Below are positions 39,844 to 49,209 of a DNA stretch of 64,000 nucleotides, piece by piece. The notes under the pieces are model-generated. The model ran no database searches and was not told the DNA's origin. It worked only from the letters and a program-made list of their open reading frames with translations. Source of the DNA: Paractinoplanes durhamensis. Lineage in GTDB: Bacteria; Actinomycetota; Actinomycetes; Mycobacteriales; Micromonosporaceae. The stretch is taken from positions 217,310-281,309 of the forward strand of contig NZ_BOML01000057.1 of assembly GCF_016862175.1 (NCBI RefSeq), given 5' to 3'. Every line of letters begins with the position of its first letter. Positions within the stretch are counted from its first letter, which is position 1. Both the position numbers and the translations under genes were made by a program.

Positions 39844-42678
39844 TTGCGTAGAGCCACGGCACTACCCACGCTCGCCATGCTGGCGGCGGCTGCCATCCTG
39901 GGAACCACCGCCCATGCCGCGAACGCGGCGCCCCCGTCGCCGACCGGCACGGACACTCCGGCACTCGTGGACGATGTGGCCGACCCGGTCGACGCCACGG
40001 TCGCACCGGACAAGGCCGCGAAGGCTCACCTCGCGGGCCACAAGGACCGCTACAAGATCGGCGATCCGGCCGGCACGCTCACCACGGCGAGCGTCGAGAC
40101 GGAGGGCGAGCGGGAGACGGTCCGGCTCGACCAGCGATACAAGGGTCTGCCCGTGTTCGGCGCCCAATACGTGGTGCGTACCGAGAAGGCAGCCGGCAAA
40201 CGTACGGTGACCGGGACGTCGGGCAGCTACTTCACGAACCTGGACGTCGACACGACCGTCACCCCGATCCCCACGGCGGTCGCGGTGTCCCGCGCGGTCG
40301 AGGAGGTGCGCAGGAGCCTGCACCCCGGAACAGCGGTGGTGGCCTCCGCCGCCGCCGCCGACCTCGCCGGCACCGACCAGGGGCTCCTGGTCATGCCGAC
40401 CGGCACCGGTGTGCTGGCGCGGCAGGTGCTCGTCCAGGGCACCGACGTCGTCACGGGTCAGCCCGTGCTCCGCGACGTGTACGTGGGTGCGACGAACGGG
40501 GTGCCGCTCCTCAGCGTCAGCCGGATCAAGTCCCTGATCGCCGGCCGGCCGGCCACCGCCGCCGCGCCGCAGGCCGCGGCAAAGCCGCTCGCCGCGGGCA
40601 CCGGGACGGCACCGGTCGTCGGCCAGGGCACCACCCTGCACGGCGCCACCGTGTCGCTCCCCCTCGCCCGGTCCGACGCCGGCTCCTACCTCCTGCAGGA
40701 TCAGACCCACAAGATCACCACCTGGGATGCGCGGGGCCGCGACTACTACGAGCTGATGGGCGGCGCGTGGCCGGAGGGTCTGGCGCCGTTCGCCTCTCCG
40801 TCGACCACGCTCGGCGCCGACCTCACCGACGCCGGTGCGGTGGACGCCGCCTGGGATGCCGGCAAGGTGTTCGAGTGGTACCAGGCGAAGCTCGGGCGCA
40901 ACAGCCTGGACGACAACGGCATGCCGATCGACTCGATCGTGGGGATCACCTACGGCGGCTACCCCTGGGTGAACGCGTACTGGGACGGCACCCGCATGGT
41001 CTACGGTAGCGGCGACGACGAGTATCTGCCGCTGTCCGCGGACCCGGACGTCGTGGGCCACGAGATGACGCACGGCGTGGTGGAGCACACCGCCAACCTG
41101 GTCTACGCCGGACAGTCGGGCGCGCTCAACGAGGCGCTCGCCGACTACTTCGGCAACGCCATCGACGTCGACGCGTCCGGCACGTCGATGTCCGACCCGC
41201 AGGCGAGCCTTCTCGGCGGCGACCTCTGCCGCACGCTGGCGCCCGCCGACTGCGCCCTGCGCGACCTCGACGACGGCGCCACCACGGCGGACTTCCAGCA
41301 CCTCATCGACACACCGTCGATGGACGACGGCGGCGTACACCTCAACTCGACGATCGTGTCCGGCGCACTCTGGGACCTGCGCCAGAAGCTCGGCAAGAAG
41401 ACCGCCGACACCATCGTCTACCGCGCCCTGACCGATTACCTGACGCCCCTGTCCGACTTCGTCGACGCGCGCGACGCGGTGCTCGCCTCCGCGAAGTCGT
41501 TCCGCCTGAGCAAGGACACCCTCAAGGTGGTGCAGACGGCGTTCGACGCACGCGGGATCACCGCGAAGTGGAAGGCGACCCTGTACGGCAAGGGCACCCA
41601 GGTCCTGATCGACCGGCTCAACACCGGCATGTACGCCGACATGAAGGCGAGCACGGCGCTCGGCTGGTTCGCCGTGCCGCGGACGGACGCGAACCGCACC
41701 GAGCCGACCTCGATCTGGGTGGGCCGCACCAGCGGCAAGGGCACGCCGTACCGGATCTCCCCGGACGACGGCAGCATCAACAGCTTCCCGCACACCGACG
41801 GCAAACGGGTCGTGTGGTTGTCGATCGCGCTGGACCCCGCATCGCCGACGGGGGAAACCAACCGCATCCTGTCGGCGCCGATCGGCGGCGGCCGGGTCAA
41901 GGAGCTCTACCGCTCCCCGGACCGCATCGACGGCCTCGGCTCCGACGGTGACCTCGTCGCGTGGAGCCAGCACGACGCGACGCAGGGGTATCTCGACGTC
42001 GTGCGCTACCTGCAAGGCAGCTCGCCGACCGTGCACACCCTCGCCCACCCCGACTGGTTCGGGCCCGCGACGGCGCCGAGCGTCAAGGGCGGGAAGATCT
42101 CCTACGTACGCTACGAGATCTTCCCGCAGCCCGACACCAACGGCGTCTACTGGTCGCTGGGCGTCGAGGTCCACGACGTCGCGACCGGGCGGACGACCTA
42201 CGCCGGCGGCGATGTCGGCGCCGAGCGGATGAGCTATCCCGACCTGTCCGGCACGGCGGTCGCCTGGATGACCGACCGCGACTACGGCACGATCATCGAC
42301 GGCGAGTGGAGCCAGGGGGCATACCACGACTCCGTGCGGCTCTTCGACTTCGCCACCCGTACCAGTCATCTGCTGTTCGAGGAGAACTCGCCGCAGGCGA
42401 TCCGGGCCGACACTGTCGCGCTGTCCGACACCACCCTCACCGTCACCGAGGAGGCGCCGGTGAAGGCGTGGATGGAGAGCGGTGGCTACCCGGACAACTC
42501 GCTCAACCCGAAACTCCAGCAGTACACGTTCCAGGGGACGTTCATCGGCCCGGCGTCGTGCAGCCCGGGCGCACAGATGTTCGCCACCGCCGGGGTAGGA
42601 CGCGAGGTGGTCTTCATGGACTCCTCGGCGTCCGGCTTCGGCCTGGCGTACGCGACGGGAGCCAAGTCCTGTAAATAA
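39844..42678 (+). CDS. Large secreted M4 metalloprotease with C-terminal beta-propeller
   Basis: 944 aa. A signal peptide (about 1-28) and an FTP/PepSY propeptide (about 60-240) precede the M4 domain. HEMTH (His406, Glu407, His410) and Glu430 (ALNEALADYFG) bind zinc, and His499 (GGVHLNS) is the transition-state His. A Cys pair lies near 462-470. The extra ~330 C-terminal residues have WD40/TolB-like strands (YRISPDDGSINSFPHTDGKRVVW, DGDLVAWSQHDATQ, GTAVAWMTDRDYG), a propeller that may bind substrate or surface. The start is TTG at 39844, with GGGAG 6 nt upstream; upstream in-frame codons encode an unlikely Cys-rich leader. Confidence 0.9.
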   Translation: MRRATALPTLAMLAAAAILGTTAHAANAAPPSPTGTDTPALVDDVADPVDATVAPDKAAKAHLAGHKDRYKIGDPAGTLTTASVETEGERETVRLDQRYKGLPVFGAQYVVRTEKAAGKRTVTGTSGSYFTNLDVDTTVTPIPTAVAVSRAVEEVRRSLHPGTAVVASAAAADLAGTDQGLLVMPTGTGVLARQVLVQGTDVVTGQPVLRDVYVGATNGVPLLSVSRIKSLIAGRPATAAAPQAAAKPLAAGTGTAPVVGQGTTLHGATVSLPLARSDAGSYLLQDQTHKITTWDARGRDYYELMGGAWPEGLAPFASPSTTLGADLTDAGAVDAAWDAGKVFEWYQAKLGRNSLDDNGMPIDSIVGITYGGYPWVNAYWDGTRMVYGSGDDEYLPLSADPDVVGHEMTHGVVEHTANLVYAGQSGALNEALADYFGNAIDVDASGTSMSDPQASLLGGDLCRTLAPADCALRDLDDGATTADFQHLIDTPSMDDGGVHLNSTIVSGALWDLRQKLGKKTADTIVYRALTDYLTPLSDFVDARDAVLASAKSFRLSKDTLKVVQTAFDARGITAKWKATLYGKGTQVLIDRLNTGMYADMKASTALGWFAVPRTDANRTEPTSIWVGRTSGKGTPYRISPDDGSINSFPHTDGKRVVWLSIALDPASPTGETNRILSAPIGGGRVKELYRSPDRIDGLGSDGDLVAWSQHDATQGYLDVVRYLQGSSPTVHTLAHPDWFGPATAPSVKGGKISYVRYEIFPQPDTNGVYWSLGVEVHDVATGRTTYAGGDVGAERMSYPDLSGTAVAWMTDRDYGTIIDGEWSQGAYHDSVRLFDFATRTSHLLFEENSPQAIRADTVALSDTTLTVTEEAPVKAWMESGGYPDNSLNPKLQQYTFQGTFIGPASCSPGAQMFATAGVGREVVFMDSSASGFGLAYATGAKSCK

Positions 42679-42684
42679 CGGCCG

Positions 42685-42719
42685 CCGGCGCGCTGGGACC
42701 GACGGTCTCAGCGCGCCGG
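42685..42719. terminator. Bidirectional terminator between the M4 protease and GGDEF genes
   Basis: CCGGCGCGCTG (42685-42695) pairs perfectly with 42709-42719, and the loop contains a further GACC/GGTC pairing. It overlaps the stop codon of the minus-strand GGDEF gene and lies 6 nt after the plus-strand stop. Confidence 0.75.
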
Positions 42720-44126
42720 ATGAAAGGTGTGCATCGTTTCATCGAATTCGCGGTAGGAGCCGGGCAGCGTCTTCTTGGCGCGGTACATGGCGAGGTCGGC
42801 CTCCTCGATCAGTTCCTCGACGCTGTGGCCGACGCGGTTATAGGAGATGCCGACGCTGGCGCGGGTGGTGACGAGGCGGCCGGCGATCTCGAACGGCCGG
42901 GCGATCTCGCCGATCACCCGCTGGGCGATGTCCTGCGCCTGGGCCACTCCGGTCAGCGGCTCCACCAGTACCGCGAACTCGTCCCCGCCCAGCCGGGCGG
43001 CCATGTCCGAGCTCCGCAGCGCGGCCGACAGGCGGTCGGCGACGCCGCGCAGCAGCTCGTCCCCCGCGGTGTGCCCCAGCGTGTCGTTGACCTGCTTGAA
43101 CAGGTCGAGATCGAGGTACAGCAATGCGGCGGTCGCCGGATCGGGGCAGGTCGCCAGGGTGCGCTGGACCTGCTGCCGGAACAGGGACCGGTTCGGCAGC
43201 CCGGTGAGCGGGTCGTGCTGCGCGGCGTGCACCGCGGCCAGGGCCGAGGCGCCGGTCAGCGCGAGGCTGGCCTGCTCGCCGAACGCGGCCAGCACGTCCC
43301 GCCATTCGGATCGTCGGCCGGTGTCGTCCCGGCCGGCGATGACGAACCCGCCGGCCACGTTGTCCCCGATATGCACGGGGACGGCCGCCAGCGGGCCGTC
43401 GGTCACCGGATCGTTCGCCGCCATGGCCAGCCGGGCCGCACCGACCAGGACGTCGGGCCCGGACGGGTGACCGCTGAGGGACGCGACCGTCAGCCGGTCG
43501 GCGTCGCCCGGCTCGCGAAGGACAAGCGCCGTGGTGACGTCGTCCAGCAGCATCTGGGCGCCGTCGGTGATCGAGCCGAGGATCTGACCGAGCGGGGTCT
43601 GCTGGTTGGCCGCCCGCTGGATACGCAGCAGCGTCTCCAGCAACCGTTCGCGCCACTCGAGCGCCTGGAGCAGCGCGAGCCGGGCCTCGGCCTCCTGTTC
43701 CCGCTCGCGGCGCAGCCGCCGCTCGTTCTCGAGCGTGCGCAGGCCCCGCAGGGCGAGGCCGAGCACCCGGGCCATGCCCTGGAGCATCTGCCGTTCCTCC
43801 GCGGTGAACGGCTCGTCGGCCCGCGCGAGGATCAGCTGACCGTCACTGTCCCGGTCCACCGGGTGCATGGTGAGATACATCGGCCCGACACCGGGGAAGG
43901 TCGTGGTGTCGACCGTCGCCCGCAAACCGGTGAACAGGGCTGGGTCGGGGTTGCGGCCCAGGCCGACCGACGCGGGGACATCGCCGTCCCCGACCACGGC
44001 GGCCACTTCGGCCTCGGTCGATTCGCTCGCCCGCTGCACGGCGATGCGGGCGGCGCTGGCGACGTCGCCGGCCCGCGTGATGGCGCTGAAGAACTCGGTG
44101 AGTTGAAGGAGGGACCAGCCTGCCAT
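42708..44126 (-). CDS. GAF-GGDEF diguanylate cyclase
   Basis: 472 aa, soluble. A GAF-like N-terminal part (about 15-130), a coiled-coil rich in Glu/Arg (about 130-165), a second GAF-like domain (about 170-300), then GGDEF (about 305-465) with DPLTGLPNR and ARLGGDEFAVL intact. There is no EAL domain, so it should make c-di-GMP. The RxxD-type inhibitory site is not evident. The ATG at 44126 lies 9 nt after the FIST gene stop, so the two form an operon and the FIST protein may feed its signal to this cyclase. Confidence 0.9.
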   Translation of the reverse strand: MAGWSLLQLTEFFSAITRAGDVASAARIAVQRASESTEAEVAAVVGDGDVPASVGLGRNPDPALFTGLRATVDTTTFPGVGPMYLTMHPVDRDSDGQLILARADEPFTAEERQMLQGMARVLGLALRGLRTLENERRLRREREQEAEARLALLQALEWRERLLETLLRIQRAANQQTPLGQILGSITDGAQMLLDDVTTALVLREPGDADRLTVASLSGHPSGPDVLVGAARLAMAANDPVTDGPLAAVPVHIGDNVAGGFVIAGRDDTGRRSEWRDVLAAFGEQASLALTGASALAAVHAAQHDPLTGLPNRSLFRQQVQRTLATCPDPATAALLYLDLDLFKQVNDTLGHTAGDELLRGVADRLSAALRSSDMAARLGGDEFAVLVEPLTGVAQAQDIAQRVIGEIARPFEIAGRLVTTRASVGISYNRVGHSVEELIEEADLAMYRAKKTLPGSYREFDETMHTFHPAR

Positions 44127-44135
44127 CGGCGCTTT

Positions 44136-45314
44136 TCAGCTCACCGCGAGGGCGACCACGGTCAGGTGATGCATGCCCTTCGCGCCGGGACTACGGGCGA
44201 TCTCGCCGTTGGAGAAGAAGCCACCGTACGGGATCGGCTTGAGCGCGTCGCCGAGCCGCCCACCGGCGAGGTCGGTGCCGTCCGGCCCGAGCGCCAGCAG
44301 CCGCACGCAGCAGTCGAAGACCAGCACACCGAGCGGGTCCGCGTCGCCGACGGCGGCGACGGCCGCGGATCCGGCGGTGGCCGCGGCGTTGCAGAGCGCC
44401 TCCGGGTCGGACTCCATGAACCAGACCAGGCCACCCTCGGGAGTGTCGGCCAGCCCGGAGATGGACCGCTCATCCGGGTCGGCCGCGAAGATGATCCGGA
44501 TGTCCTCGCCGGTGCGGCGGGCCAGACCGAGCGGCCGGACCGCCGCGAACTGCAGGAACGCGGCCGGGTCGGCGACGGTCTCGGGCGGGCAACCGGTGTG
44601 CCGGGCGTACACGTCCAGCGCCGGTTCGCCGTCGAGCTCGTAGATCTTCCCGCCCTCGCTGCGGGTCACCGACATCGGCTCGCCGCTGCGGTGCCAGCCG
44701 TGCGCCACCCCGATGCCGAGCGGCGATGCCGAGCCCAGCGCGGCGCCGAGAACCGCGTTCGGCAGCACCTGCACGTCCGTCCCGGAGCTGAAGAAATGCC
44801 AGGTGCCGGTCTGTGTCATGTCGTCACCGGCGCAGCCGCCGATCAGCGGGACCTGCGCGCCGGCCACCGAGTAGGCGCCCCGCACCATCTCCTGCTGGTC
44901 GGTGCTGCGCCCGTCGCCGAGCAGCAGCACCGCGCGGTGTTCGGCGTCGATGTCGTCGAGGCATCCGGCGGCGGTCGCGCCGGCCGCGTAAAGGTCCATG
45001 CTCTCGTACGGCACGGCCCGCACCGACGCGGTGAACCCGGGCCCGCCGAGCGCATTGACCACCACGCCGGCGATCCGCCCATCGGGGGTGTATTCGCCCG
45101 ACGTCGAGCAGCCGATCATGAGCACGTCGCCGCCGGCCGCCGCGTGCACGGCCGCGGCCATCTCCGGCGTCGCATGCGACGGCGAGGCGAAAACGATCAG
45201 AAGGCTCGCCGGCCGCCCCTCGAGCGCCGCGTGGCAGGCCTGCGCTCCGGCCCGCGCCGGATCGGGAAGCACGCTGCTCCCCACGCCGAACCACCGATCG
45301 TGACGCTCGTACAT
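44136..45314 (-). CDS. FIST-domain sensory protein
   Basis: 392 aa, no signal peptide or membrane helix. The N-terminal FIST domain contains VLMIGCSTSGEYTPDG and PLIGGCAGDD. The C-terminal FIST_C domain contains VFDCCVRLLALG and a PYGGFFSNGEI ending. FIST domains are thought to sense small ligands such as amino acids and to signal through kinases or nucleotide cyclases. The downstream GAF-GGDEF gene supports that. The ATG at 45314 has AGGGAG 6 nt upstream; the frame is open far beyond, but that is a shadow of the divergent ABC gene. Confidence 0.9.
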   Translation of the reverse strand: MYERHDRWFGVGSSVLPDPARAGAQACHAALEGRPASLLIVFASPSHATPEMAAAVHAAAGGDVLMIGCSTSGEYTPDGRIAGVVVNALGGPGFTASVRAVPYESMDLYAAGATAAGCLDDIDAEHRAVLLLGDGRSTDQQEMVRGAYSVAGAQVPLIGGCAGDDMTQTGTWHFFSSGTDVQVLPNAVLGAALGSASPLGIGVAHGWHRSGEPMSVTRSEGGKIYELDGEPALDVYARHTGCPPETVADPAAFLQFAAVRPLGLARRTGEDIRIIFAADPDERSISGLADTPEGGLVWFMESDPEALCNAAATAGSAAVAAVGDADPLGVLVFDCCVRLLALGPDGTDLAGGRLGDALKPIPYGGFFSNGEIARSPGAKGMHHLTVVALAVS

Positions 45315-45456
45315 CACCACTCCCTTGCGCCTCGCCGGTCCGCTCAAAGGGAGCATCGGCAAGCTGCCCGCAAAACTGAGCCGTGTCGGGCGACAAATGA
45401 CACGATCCGATACCGAAGTCCGGGACCAACCGTCGAATGTGGATAGTGTCGCGCCT

Positions 45457-45475
45457 GTGGTGACCGTGTCACCAC
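45457..45475. promoter_or_regulatory. Candidate operator before the peptide ABC operon
   Basis: GTGGTGAC (45457-45464), CGT spacer, GTCACCAC (45468-45475): a perfect 8-bp inverted repeat 37 bp upstream of the binding-protein ATG and just downstream of a TAGTGT that could be a -10 (45444-45449). A repressor bound here would block the start of transcription. Confidence 0.5.
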
Positions 45476-45512
45476 CGCGTTTGTCCGTACCCAAAAAGAC
45501 GGGGTGAACACG

Positions 45513-47189
45513 ATGCGTGCACCAGAAATGCAGGCAATCAGGCGCCGGGCGGTCATCGCCGCCGGAGTCGTCGCGGCGCTGTCGATCGGCGTGGCCGGCT
45601 GCGCCAAGAGCGACCGCGACAGCGGCACCGAGGTCAAGTCCACCGGCGGCACCTTCATCTTCGCGGGGGCCGGCGACCCGAAGAACTTCGATCCGATCTT
45701 CAACGACGACGGCGAGTCGTTCCGGCCGATCCGACAGCTGTACGACACCCTCGTCACCCACAAGCCGGGCACCGCCGACCTGACCGGCGGCCTGGCCGAG
45801 AGCTGGGAAAACGACCCGACCGGCAAGGTCTGGACGTTCAAGCTGCGCCAGGGCGTCAAGTTCCACGACGGCACCGCGCTGGATGCCACCGCGGTCTGCG
45901 CGAACTTCGACCGCTGGTACAACATGAAGGGCGAGGCCGCCCAGTCCCAGATGATCTACTACACCGACATCTTCGGTGGATTCGCCGGCAGCCCGGACGC
46001 CCTCTACGACAACTGCAAAGCCTCGGACGCCGCGACCGCGGTCCTGACGCTGAAGAAATACAAGGGTGCCTTCCCGGGTGCGTTCGCGCTCACCGCGTTC
46101 TCCATCGCCAGCCCGGCCGCCTTGAAGCAGTACGACGCCGACACCGTGACGCAGAACGGCGACTCGTTCGCGTACAGCTCGTTCGCGAACGAGCACCCGA
46201 CCGGCACCGGCGCGTTCACCTTCGGCGGCTGGAACAAAGCCACCGGTGAGATCACCCTGAACCGGAACCCCGACTACTGGGGCGACAAGGCCAAGGTCGA
46301 CAAGATGATCATCAAGGTCATCAAGGATGAGAACACCCGGAAGCAGGAACTCCGCGCCGGCACCGTGCAGGCGATCGACTTCCCGGCGCCGGCCGACCGC
46401 AAGGCGCTCGCGAGCGAGGGCTACAAGGTGCTCGACCGGCCCGCCTTCAACATCCTCTACCTGGGCATCAACCAGAAGAACAACCCCAAGCTCAAAGACT
46501 TGCGGGTACGCCAGGCAATCGCGTACGCGCTGAACCGCGCCCAGCTCGTGCAGACCAAGGGCCCGGGCGGATCCGCGGTCGCTGACGAGTTCCTGCCCAA
46601 CACGGTCCTCGGCTACGCCACCGACGTGCAGAAGTACGCCTACGACGTGGCCAAGGCCAAGCAGCTGCTGGCCGACGCGGGCGCGACCGGTCTGACGCTC
46701 AACTTCTACTACCCGACCGAGGTGTCCCGGCCGTACATGCCGAACCCGCAGGAGATCTTCACCGTGCTGGCGAACGACCTGCAGGCGGCCGGCATCAAGG
46801 TCAACGGTGTCCCGCGGCCGTGGAACGGCGGCTTCAAGGACGACGTGCAGCAGTTCGGCAAGCAGGACCTGCACATTCTCGGCTGGACCGGCGACTACAA
46901 CGACCCGGGCAACTTCGTCGGCACGTTCTTCGGCCGCGGCAAGGTCGAGTTCGGCGACCAGGCGATGACCGAGATGTTCGACGCCATCGGCAAGGCCGAC
47001 GCGACCGTCGACCAGAGCGCCAAGAAGGCCGCGTTCGAGCAGGTCAACCGGGACCTCGCCACCAAATGGCTGCCGGCCGTGCCGATCTGGCACGCCCCGC
47101 CGGCCGTGGTCACCACGAAGAACGTCGCCGGCCTGGTGCCGAGCCCGTTGACGGCCGAGCAGTTCAACACGGTCTCGCTCACCAAATAG
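45513..47189 (+). CDS. Peptide-type ABC transporter substrate-binding lipoprotein (family 5)
   Basis: 558 aa. A signal peptide with lipobox IGVAGC anchors it outside. The body is a family-5 solute-binding protein (DppA/OppA type): DPIFNDDGESFRPIRQLYDTL, the LAESWE... FKLRQGVKFHDG motif, NPDYWG, and LRVRQAIAYALNR. It captures peptides or similar solutes (nickel complexes are also known ligands) for the permeases downstream. The ATG at 45513 is chosen over an in-frame GTG at 45504 because GGGGTGA is then well spaced. Divergent from the FIST gene. Confidence 0.93.
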   Translation: MRAPEMQAIRRRAVIAAGVVAALSIGVAGCAKSDRDSGTEVKSTGGTFIFAGAGDPKNFDPIFNDDGESFRPIRQLYDTLVTHKPGTADLTGGLAESWENDPTGKVWTFKLRQGVKFHDGTALDATAVCANFDRWYNMKGEAAQSQMIYYTDIFGGFAGSPDALYDNCKASDAATAVLTLKKYKGAFPGAFALTAFSIASPAALKQYDADTVTQNGDSFAYSSFANEHPTGTGAFTFGGWNKATGEITLNRNPDYWGDKAKVDKMIIKVIKDENTRKQELRAGTVQAIDFPAPADRKALASEGYKVLDRPAFNILYLGINQKNNPKLKDLRVRQAIAYALNRAQLVQTKGPGGSAVADEFLPNTVLGYATDVQKYAYDVAKAKQLLADAGATGLTLNFYYPTEVSRPYMPNPQEIFTVLANDLQAAGIKVNGVPRPWNGGFKDDVQQFGKQDLHILGWTGDYNDPGNFVGTFFGRGKVEFGDQAMTEMFDAIGKADATVDQSAKKAAFEQVNRDLATKWLPAVPIWHAPPAVVTTKNVAGLVPSPLTAEQFNTVSLTK

Positions 47190-47196
47190 GTCCGAA

Positions 47197-47226
47197 GACG
47201 GCCCGGACCGAGAGGTCCGGGCCGTC
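47197..47226 (+). terminator. Stem-loop between the binding-protein and permease genes
   Basis: A perfect 13-bp stem (47197-47209 with 47214-47226) with a GAGA tetraloop, 7 nt after the binding-protein stop and 22 nt before the permease ATG. Such structures inside ABC operons cause partial termination or shield the upstream mRNA, giving more binding protein than permease. Confidence 0.75.
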
Positions 47227-47248
47227 CGGCTGAACGAAGGACCGCCAA

Positions 47249-48256
47249 ATGGTGAGAGTGATCTCGCGCCGGCTGATCCAGCTGGTCGCCACGGTGCTCG
47301 CCCTGATGACCCTGGTCTTCTTCTGGTTGCGCAGCCTGCCCGGCGGACCGGTCGACGCCCTGCTCGGCGAGCGCGCCACCCCGCAGACCCGCGAGCTGCT
47401 GACCCGGGCCCTCGGCTACGACCAGCCGATCTGGGTCCAGTACGGCCGCTTCCTCAAGAATGTGGTGACCGGCAACTTCGGCAACTCCATCCGCACCGGC
47501 GAACCGGTGACGGCGGTGATCGGCCGCGCCTTCCCGGCCACCGTCGAACTCGCCGTCGCCGCGATCATCATCGCGATCGGGCTGGGCATCCCGCTCGGCT
47601 ACCTCGCGGCCCGGCACCGCGGGCGGCTGCTCGACAACGCGACCATCATCGTGACCCTGATCGGCATCTCGATCCCGATCTTCTTCCTGGGTTACCTGCT
47701 CAAGGACTGGCTGACCCAGGGCATCCACGTGTTCCCGCCGTCCGGCCGGATCAGCACCGGCCTGGACAACACCGACGTGACCGGCCTCTTCGTGCTGGAC
47801 GGGCTGCTGACCCGGGAGTTCGACGCCTCCGCCGACGCTCTCTGGCATCTGGTGCTGCCCGCGTTCACCCTGGCGACGATCCCGCTCGCGATCATCATCC
47901 GGATCACCCGGGCCAGCGTGCTGGACGTCCTGGACGAGGACTACATCCGCACCGCCGACGCCAAGGGCCTGCGCAACGCCACCATCCGCAAGCGGCACGT
48001 GTTACGCAACGCCCTGCTCCCGGTGGTCACCACCATCGGCCTGCAGACCGGTGCGCTGCTGGCCGGCGCGGTGCTGACCGAGAAGGTTTACAACTGGGGC
48101 GGCCTCGGCACCCTGATCACCGACTCGATCAGCGGCGGCCGCGACTACCCGGTCCTGCAGGCGCTGATCCTGCTCGCCGCTGTCGTCTTCATCGTGGTCA
48201 ACCTGGTGGTCGACCTGTCGTACGCGATCATCGACCCGAGGGTGCGTGTGCAGTGA
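47249..48256 (+). CDS. ABC transporter permease, DppB type
   Basis: 335 aa with about six membrane helices. It starts with the DppB/OppB signature (SRRLIQLVATVLALMTLVFF, then a RSLPGGPVDALLG loop) and has the cytoplasmic EAA-like loop DYIRTADAKGLRNATIRKRHVLRNALLPV that contacts the ATPases. It forms the channel with the next gene's product. It overlaps that gene's GTG start by 4 nt. Confidence 0.93.
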   Translation: MVRVISRRLIQLVATVLALMTLVFFWLRSLPGGPVDALLGERATPQTRELLTRALGYDQPIWVQYGRFLKNVVTGNFGNSIRTGEPVTAVIGRAFPATVELAVAAIIIAIGLGIPLGYLAARHRGRLLDNATIIVTLIGISIPIFFLGYLLKDWLTQGIHVFPPSGRISTGLDNTDVTGLFVLDGLLTREFDASADALWHLVLPAFTLATIPLAIIIRITRASVLDVLDEDYIRTADAKGLRNATIRKRHVLRNALLPVVTTIGLQTGALLAGAVLTEKVYNWGGLGTLITDSISGGRDYPVLQALILLAAVVFIVVNLVVDLSYAIIDPRVRVQ

Positions 48257-49203
48257 GCGGAATTGAGGCGCTCGCCGACCACAAGCGCCGGCGGATCGAG
48301 GAGCTGATCGCCCGCACGGCCGACGCGGGCGGGGTCAGCCTCGTCCGCGACGCCGGGCGCCGGTTGCTGCGCAACCCCACGGCGATCGTCGGCGGCACCA
48401 TCATCGTGCTGTTCCTCATCGTGGCGATCTTCGCGCCGCTGGTGGCGCCGCACGACCCGGTGCAGCGATTTCCCGAGCTGATCAAGGATCTGACCGTCGA
48501 CACCATCCCGGGCGCCACCGCCGGGCATCCCCTGGGCAGTGACCCGCTGGGCCGGGACTTCGCCTCCCGGATGATCTTCGGCGCCCGGCAGACGCTGTTC
48601 GTCGGCGTTCTCGCCACCCTCATCGGCCTGCTGCTGGGGGTGCTGCTCGGGGCGGTCGCCGGCGCCGTCGGCGGCTGGATCGACGTGCTGATCATGCGGT
48701 TCACCGACGTCATGCTGGCGCTGCCCAGCCTGTTGCTGGCCATCACCCTGGTGGCGCTGGCCAGCCGGTCGACCCAATGGACGGTGATCATCGCGGTCGC
48801 GGTGGTGAACGTGCCGATCTTCGCCCGGTTGCTGCGCGGGTCGATGCTGGCGCAACGCGGAAGTGATCATGTGCTGGCCGCCCGCGCGCTGGGCGTCAAG
48901 CCGCGCAACATCGTGCTGCGGCACATGCTGCCGAACTCGCTCACCGCGGTCATCGTGCAGGCCACGCTCACGTTCGCGGTGGCGATCCTGGACGCGGCCG
49001 CGCTGTCGTTCCTCGGCCTCGGCGACCCCGACATCAACCGGGCCGAGTGGGGCCTGATGCTGGGCGTGGACGGCGTGCGGTACTTCGAGGTCCGTCCGGA
49101 GCTGGCCTATTTCCCGGCGCTGGCGATCATCGTCGTCGCCCTCGGCTTCACCCTGCTGGGCGAAGCCATCCGCGAAGCGCTCGACCCGAAGAACCGGCGG
49201 TGA
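48253..49203 (+). CDS. ABC transporter permease, DppC type
   Basis: 316 aa. After a ~45-residue cytoplasmic N-terminus there are about six membrane helices with the DppC signature HPLGSDPLGRDFASRMIFGAR and the EAA loop AARALGVKPRNIVLRHMLPNSL. Partner of the DppB-type permease. The start is GTG at 48253, overlapping the previous TGA. The first ATPase gene begins 6 nt after the stop. Confidence 0.93.
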   Translation: MSGIEALADHKRRRIEELIARTADAGGVSLVRDAGRRLLRNPTAIVGGTIIVLFLIVAIFAPLVAPHDPVQRFPELIKDLTVDTIPGATAGHPLGSDPLGRDFASRMIFGARQTLFVGVLATLIGLLLGVLLGAVAGAVGGWIDVLIMRFTDVMLALPSLLLAITLVALASRSTQWTVIIAVAVVNVPIFARLLRGSMLAQRGSDHVLAARALGVKPRNIVLRHMLPNSLTAVIVQATLTFAVAILDAAALSFLGLGDPDINRAEWGLMLGVDGVRYFEVRPELAYFPALAIIVVALGFTLLGEAIREALDPKNRR

Positions 49204-49209
49204 CAAGGC

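Noticed and set aside
45315..47093. Long N-terminal extension of the FIST protein
   Set aside because: It is antisense to the peptide-binding-protein gene, and the ATG at 45314 has a good ribosome-binding site.
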